This document shows positions 6,689-9,334 of a stretch of 9,334 bases of DNA, one piece after another; the stretch's first letter is position 1, and each line of letters opens with the position of its first letter. A program made the translations under genes and the position numbers. Source of the DNA: Treponema sp. (lineage in GTDB: Bacteria; Spirochaetota; Spirochaetia; Treponematales; Breznakiellaceae); assembly GCA_031275515.1 (NCBI GenBank), contig JAISOQ010000219.1, positions 1-9,334 on the forward strand. Reading direction: 5' to 3'. The notes below the pieces were generated by a model. It did no database searches, was not told the origin of the DNA, and was given only the letters and a program-made list of their open reading frames with translations.

Positions 6689-7314
6689 GCGATATACTTA
6701 TCCTGGCGGTTTTTTCGGGCCTCTCCCTTAATCTGCTGCTTCAAATGGGTTTGGGAATACGGGATATAGGCTCTCATCCGGAATGGCTCGTCAGAAACAC
6801 CCTCCTTCAATGGGGAATGCTCTTTTTTTCGGTTCTCCTGTTTTGGCTTCTTTTTTCCTATGTTCTTAGCCCCCTGGCGCTGGGGTATTTTGAGTATTTC
6901 TTGCTTTTCCCCCTGATAACAGCGGCGGGAAAAGGGCTCGATGTCTTTAGCCGGCGTTTTCTGTTTCCAGGCGGACGGCAGGCCAAATGGATTCCCGGGC
7001 AGGTACTCGAAAGTATCTCCTCCGCCGAAGTGTTTCCCCCGGTGACCGCTTATGACGGCCTTATCATAGCCGCGATTATCCTGACCCTGCGCCTCGCCGG
7101 TTCCTTTTTGGAAGCCGCGGTCCTTTCCCTGGGGTTTTCCCTGGGCGGCGCGGCAGCCGTCTTTATCCTGAGGGCCATACACCGGCGTTCGTCCCTGGAA
7201 CGGATTCCCCTTGCCTTGCGGGGGAGGCCCCTGCTTTTCATATCTATGGGCCTTATGTCTTTGATTTTTTCTTCCGTTTCAGCCGTACTTTTACAAGTCC
7301 TGACAGGAAGATAG
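6685..7314 (+). CDS. rnfA: RnfA-like membrane subunit with no cysteine
   Basis: A 209-residue polytopic protein in the last Rnf position. Matches to RnfA are LGI at 23-25 after an LNLLLQ stretch, WLLFSYVLSPLALGYFEY at 54-71, a small-residue-rich helix LSLGFSLGGAAAVF at 147-160, and IPLALRGRPLLFISMGLMSL at 174-193, which mirrors the IPKAFRGxPIxLITAGLMAL ending of the family. Canonical RnfA has cysteines in GICPFLG and TTNCAVLG. Here these positions are Arg26 (GIRDIG) and Asp124 (TAYDGLI), and the whole protein contains no cysteine. The membrane [2Fe-2S] centre therefore cannot form in the known way. A roughly 20-residue hydrophilic loop (93-117) also looks enlarged. Translation is coupled to rnfE (ATGA overlap) with AAGGAGG at 6674-6680, 4 bases upstream. 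No rnfB follows. Confidence 0.75.
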   Translation: MSDILILAVFSGLSLNLLLQMGLGIRDIGSHPEWLVRNTLLQWGMLFFSVLLFWLLFSYVLSPLALGYFEYFLLFPLITAAGKGLDVFSRRFLFPGGRQAKWIPGQVLESISSAEVFPPVTAYDGLIIAAIILTLRLAGSFLEAAVLSLGFSLGGAAAVFILRAIHRRSSLERIPLALRGRPLLFISMGLMSLIFSSVSAVLLQVLTGR

Positions 7315-7332
7315 ATTTTGATACGGCAAATC

Positions 7333-7352
7333 AACCCCAAAAAGGTTTTTTT
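7333..7352 (+). terminator. Weak candidate terminator after the rnf operon
   Basis: A 4-base stem (AACC at 7333-7336 with GGTT at 7344-7347) and a 7-base A/C loop run into seven T residues (7346-7352), 19 bases after the rnfA stop. The stem is short and overlaps the T-tract, so intrinsic termination is only possible. It marks the plausible end of the operon ahead of the promoter for the next gene. Confidence 0.25.
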
Positions 7353-7367
7353 ATCTATCATTTCCCC

Positions 7368-7393
7368 CTTTTACTGGTTATAATCAGTAAAAG
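7368..7393 (+). promoter_or_regulatory. Inverted repeat with an embedded TATAAT box ahead of the GH57-like gene
   Basis: CTTTTACTG (7368-7376) and CAGTAAAAG (7385-7393) are a perfect 9-base inverted repeat. The arms extend inward by one G-T and two T-A pairs to nearly meet. A consensus TATAAT sits in the centre at 7379-7384, which would start transcription near 7391, about 43 bases before the ATG at 7434. I see no good -35 at the right distance. No T-run follows the repeat, so a terminator is unlikely. An operator overlapping the -10 box of the GH57-like gene is the simplest reading. Confidence 0.5.
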
Positions 7394-7433
7394 CAACCTA
7401 AAACTGGACCATAAATTAGTCGAAAATAGGATT

Positions 7434-9334
7434 ATGACAATAACGAAGACGGGCGTCCCTCTGACTTTGATTATAGGCTCACACAATCATATCCCCTACG
7501 GGGTGGGGGATGATGAAATAGAGCGTTTTTATTTAAAAAAGCTAAAGCCTTTTATTACCGCATTGAATAAATTTCCCAAGATACAGGCAGTTTTGTACCA
7601 TTCCGGCCTTTTGCTTCAATGGCTGGAGAAGACCCATTCGGAATATCTTTCCCTTGTAGAGACCCTTGCCGCCCGGAAACAGGTGGAACTGCTGGGGGGG
7701 GCGTTTTATGAACCCTTGCTGACCCTGCTTCCCCTGACGGATAAGCTCGGCCAGATTGAACTTATGACCACCTATCTCAGGAAAGAGTTCGGTAAGCGTC
7801 CCCAGGGCTGCTGGCTGCCCGCGCTGGCCTGGGATCAAAGCCTTACGGGAGTTCTGCATAACTCCGGCATAGGGTATACTTTCCTCCGGGAGGAACAGTT
7901 TATCCAGGCGGGATTATCCGGCGAAGACCTGTATTCCCCCCATATCACCGAGGATCAGGGTAAGCTCATCACCGTATTCCCTATATCGAGCCGGTTAACC
8001 AGGGAGTTTACAGAAGGAAAGCTGACCCGCGCCATGGCACAACTGGCCCGGGAGATTCCGTCCGGGAGAAAGCGGGTTGTTTCGGTGTTTCCCGAACAGT
8101 GGTCCCTGAAAAGCGAGGATGTTCAGGAAATCGAAGACAGCTTGTTCCGCCTTTTTGAGGAGCTTTCCCAATGCGAATCCTTTGTGGATTTCAATACCCC
8201 CGGAAAGCTTTATAAGAGCCGGCAGGGACTGACCAAAGCGTATTTTCCCGATTCCTTTGAAGGAGAATATACGGAAAGTTCGGAGGGCGGAGACGGCAGC
8301 CCCCAAATTGACGTGTATCCCCGGCAATTTCTCATTACCTATCCCGAAGCGAACGGTATTTATGCCAAGATGATGTTCATTCACGTACTCATCAACCAAC
8401 TAAGGGGGGACAAGTCCCGTAAACGTAATGCCAGGGAATCGCTGTGGAAAGCCCAGGGATTGGATTCTTTCTACCGGAGACCCGGAGGCGGGATATACCG
8501 GAACACGATCAGGAATGCCGCCTACCGGGCCTTGATAGGGGCCGAGAAGCTCACCCGTGAAAAGGGCGTTTTTATCCCTTCCCTCATGGCGCTGGATTTT
8601 GATCTTGACGGGGAGGACGAATACCTGTTCCAGGACGAGTACATCAACTGCTACGTGAAGACCCTGGGGGCCGGGGTTTTTGAGCTTGATTATCTGCCCA
8701 AGACTTGGAATTACCTTGCCACGCTGGAAATCCGGGAACCCGGCGCCAGGGAAGGCCGGTTCAGGACCGGGTTCGCCGATTTCCTGTCGCCTCCCGGCTT
8801 TCCTGTTCAAGCTATGACAGCCGCCAGCCCTCCAGATTTTCCGGGCCGCTGCTGTGTCCTGGAGCGCTACGAAGTCCTTGAAGCGGACAAGGCCCATAAG
8901 AAAGCCGTTTTCCGTCTTCCTCCCAATACAGCCCTGCCCTTCGGTTCTGTGGAGATTAAAAAGACCTACCGCCTTAGCCAAGACTCCCTTTCGGTTATGT
9001 ATCTCCTGACCAACCAGGGCGGCGCGGAACTGAGGTTCAACTTTATCCCCCGTCTTGACCTGTCCTTTCCCGGAGAGGGCGAGAGTTATCAGCGTATCCT
9101 CAAGCCGGGCGGCAAGGCGCAAGATGCCCTCCCCGGTGCGGAAGGAACCATACCGGACACCGCGGGGGTTGAATTCAGGGACCTGAAAAACGAAGTGATC
9201 CTTACCCTGGAATCAGACCGGAACTTCAACGCCTTCATACAACCCACCAGGGTTTCCTGCCCTGGCCACAGCAGGAAAGCGCCGCTCTATCAGTCTACCT
9301 GTGTCCTTCCGGTAACTGCGGTTGTCCTTAAAGG
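7434..9334 (+). CDS. GH57 / 4-alpha-glucanotransferase-like protein, probable pseudoenzyme (3' end outside window)
   Basis: 633 residues are visible and the frame is open to the window edge. The layout matches GH57 amylase/4-alpha-glucanotransferases: an N-terminal (beta/alpha)7-type domain (1-260), a middle DUF1925-like helical region (about 300-375) and a C-terminal DUF1926-like beta domain from about 388 (FDLDGEDEYLFQDEYI; FELDYLPKTWNYL). Fold motifs are SHNHIPYG at 16-23 (family HNHQPxG) and GGAFYEPLL at 88-96. The catalytic motifs are changed. WLTERVW, which carries the nucleophile Glu, is WLPALAW at 127-133 with Ala130. The DGEKFG segment with the acid/base Asp is FPEQWS at 219-224. The YWHG motif of the helical region is FYRR (346-349). 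It should not cleave glycosidic bonds by the known mechanism but may bind a glucan. There is no signal peptide, so it is cytoplasmic. The ribosome binding site is weak (ATAGG, 3 bases before the ATG). Confidence 0.85.
   Translation, partial: MTITKTGVPLTLIIGSHNHIPYGVGDDEIERFYLKKLKPFITALNKFPKIQAVLYHSGLLLQWLEKTHSEYLSLVETLAARKQVELLGGAFYEPLLTLLPLTDKLGQIELMTTYLRKEFGKRPQGCWLPALAWDQSLTGVLHNSGIGYTFLREEQFIQAGLSGEDLYSPHITEDQGKLITVFPISSRLTREFTEGKLTRAMAQLAREIPSGRKRVVSVFPEQWSLKSEDVQEIEDSLFRLFEELSQCESFVDFNTPGKLYKSRQGLTKAYFPDSFEGEYTESSEGGDGSPQIDVYPRQFLITYPEANGIYAKMMFIHVLINQLRGDKSRKRNARESLWKAQGLDSFYRRPGGGIYRNTIRNAAYRALIGAEKLTREKGVFIPSLMALDFDLDGEDEYLFQDEYINCYVKTLGAGVFELDYLPKTWNYLATLEIREPGAREGRFRTGFADFLSPPGFPVQAMTAASPPDFPGRCCVLERYEVLEADKAHKKAVFRLPPNTALPFGSVEIKKTYRLSQDSLSVMYLLTNQGGAELRFNFIPRLDLSFPGEGESYQRILKPGGKAQDALPGAEGTIPDTAGVEFRDLKNEVILTLESDRNFNAFIQPTRVSCPGHSRKAPLYQSTCVLPVTAVVLK

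Noticed and set aside
6610..7182. Minus-strand open frame opposite rnfA
   Set aside because: It has a low-complexity Lys/Gln/Gly-rich translation typical of an antisense shadow. The plus strand has coupled genes with ribosome binding sites.
7368..7393. Inverted repeat read as an intrinsic terminator
   Set aside because: The stem is AT-rich and no T-run follows on either strand, so an operator or promoter element is the better reading.
8400..9122. Long minus-strand open frame opposite the GH57-like gene
   Set aside because: Its translation is basic and repetitive with no family motif, while the plus frame gives continuous GH57/DUF1925/DUF1926 similarity.
1025..9334. CRISPR arrays, tRNA or rRNA genes, insertion sequences
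   Set aside because: No direct-repeat arrays, cloverleaf-type segments, transposase motifs or flanking target duplications were seen. The intergenic regions are too short to hold them.

Overview
The window reads as an ordinary, compact bacterial chromosome segment with moderately high GC and genes packed end to end. The best guess for the source is a spirochaete of the Treponema group. That rests on the combination of an Rnf-like cluster, a membrane protein of unknown family, an RluA-type pseudouridine synthase and a GH57-like protein, which I recall loosely as a treponemal neighbourhood. It is an inference from context and no 16S or marker gene is present.

Layout. (1) 2-1024, minus strand: a complete RluA-family pseudouridine synthase with an S4 domain. 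(2) 1025-1166: a divergent intergenic region with a TTGACA box and a small perfect inverted repeat. (3) 1167-7314, plus strand: one tight operon of seven genes. It encodes a divergent PAP2 (DUF212) membrane protein, an unrecognised 505-residue membrane protein, and then five genes in the order C-D-G-E-A of an Rnf complex. Neighbours overlap by 4-8 bases or are separated by 1-8 bases. (4) 7315-7433: an intergenic region with a T-tract and a TATAAT box inside a long inverted repeat. (5) 7434 to the window edge: a GH57/4-alpha-glucanotransferase-like protein, 633 residues visible and incomplete at its C-terminus.

The main observation is that the Rnf-like complex keeps the fold and gene order of Rnf but appears stripped of nearly all redox cofactor sites. 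RnfC has lost its glycine-rich FMN/NADH-binding loop and the NGAECEPY-type segment. RnfD and RnfG have no flavin-accepting (S/T)GAT threonine motif. RnfA has no cysteine at all, and RnfE keeps only one of its two conserved cysteines. No rnfB follows rnfA. Only the two [4Fe-4S] motifs of RnfC are intact. All reading frames are open and translationally coupled, so this looks like a maintained, repurposed complex and not a decaying one.

The downstream GH57-like protein shows a parallel pattern. The fold motifs are recognisable, but the nucleophile glutamate is alanine and the acid/base aspartate is phenylalanine, so it is probably a pseudoenzyme. A cofactor-poor Rnf-like complex, its coupled membrane protein of unknown function and a catalytically dead GH57-like neighbour together form the candidate undescribed system.
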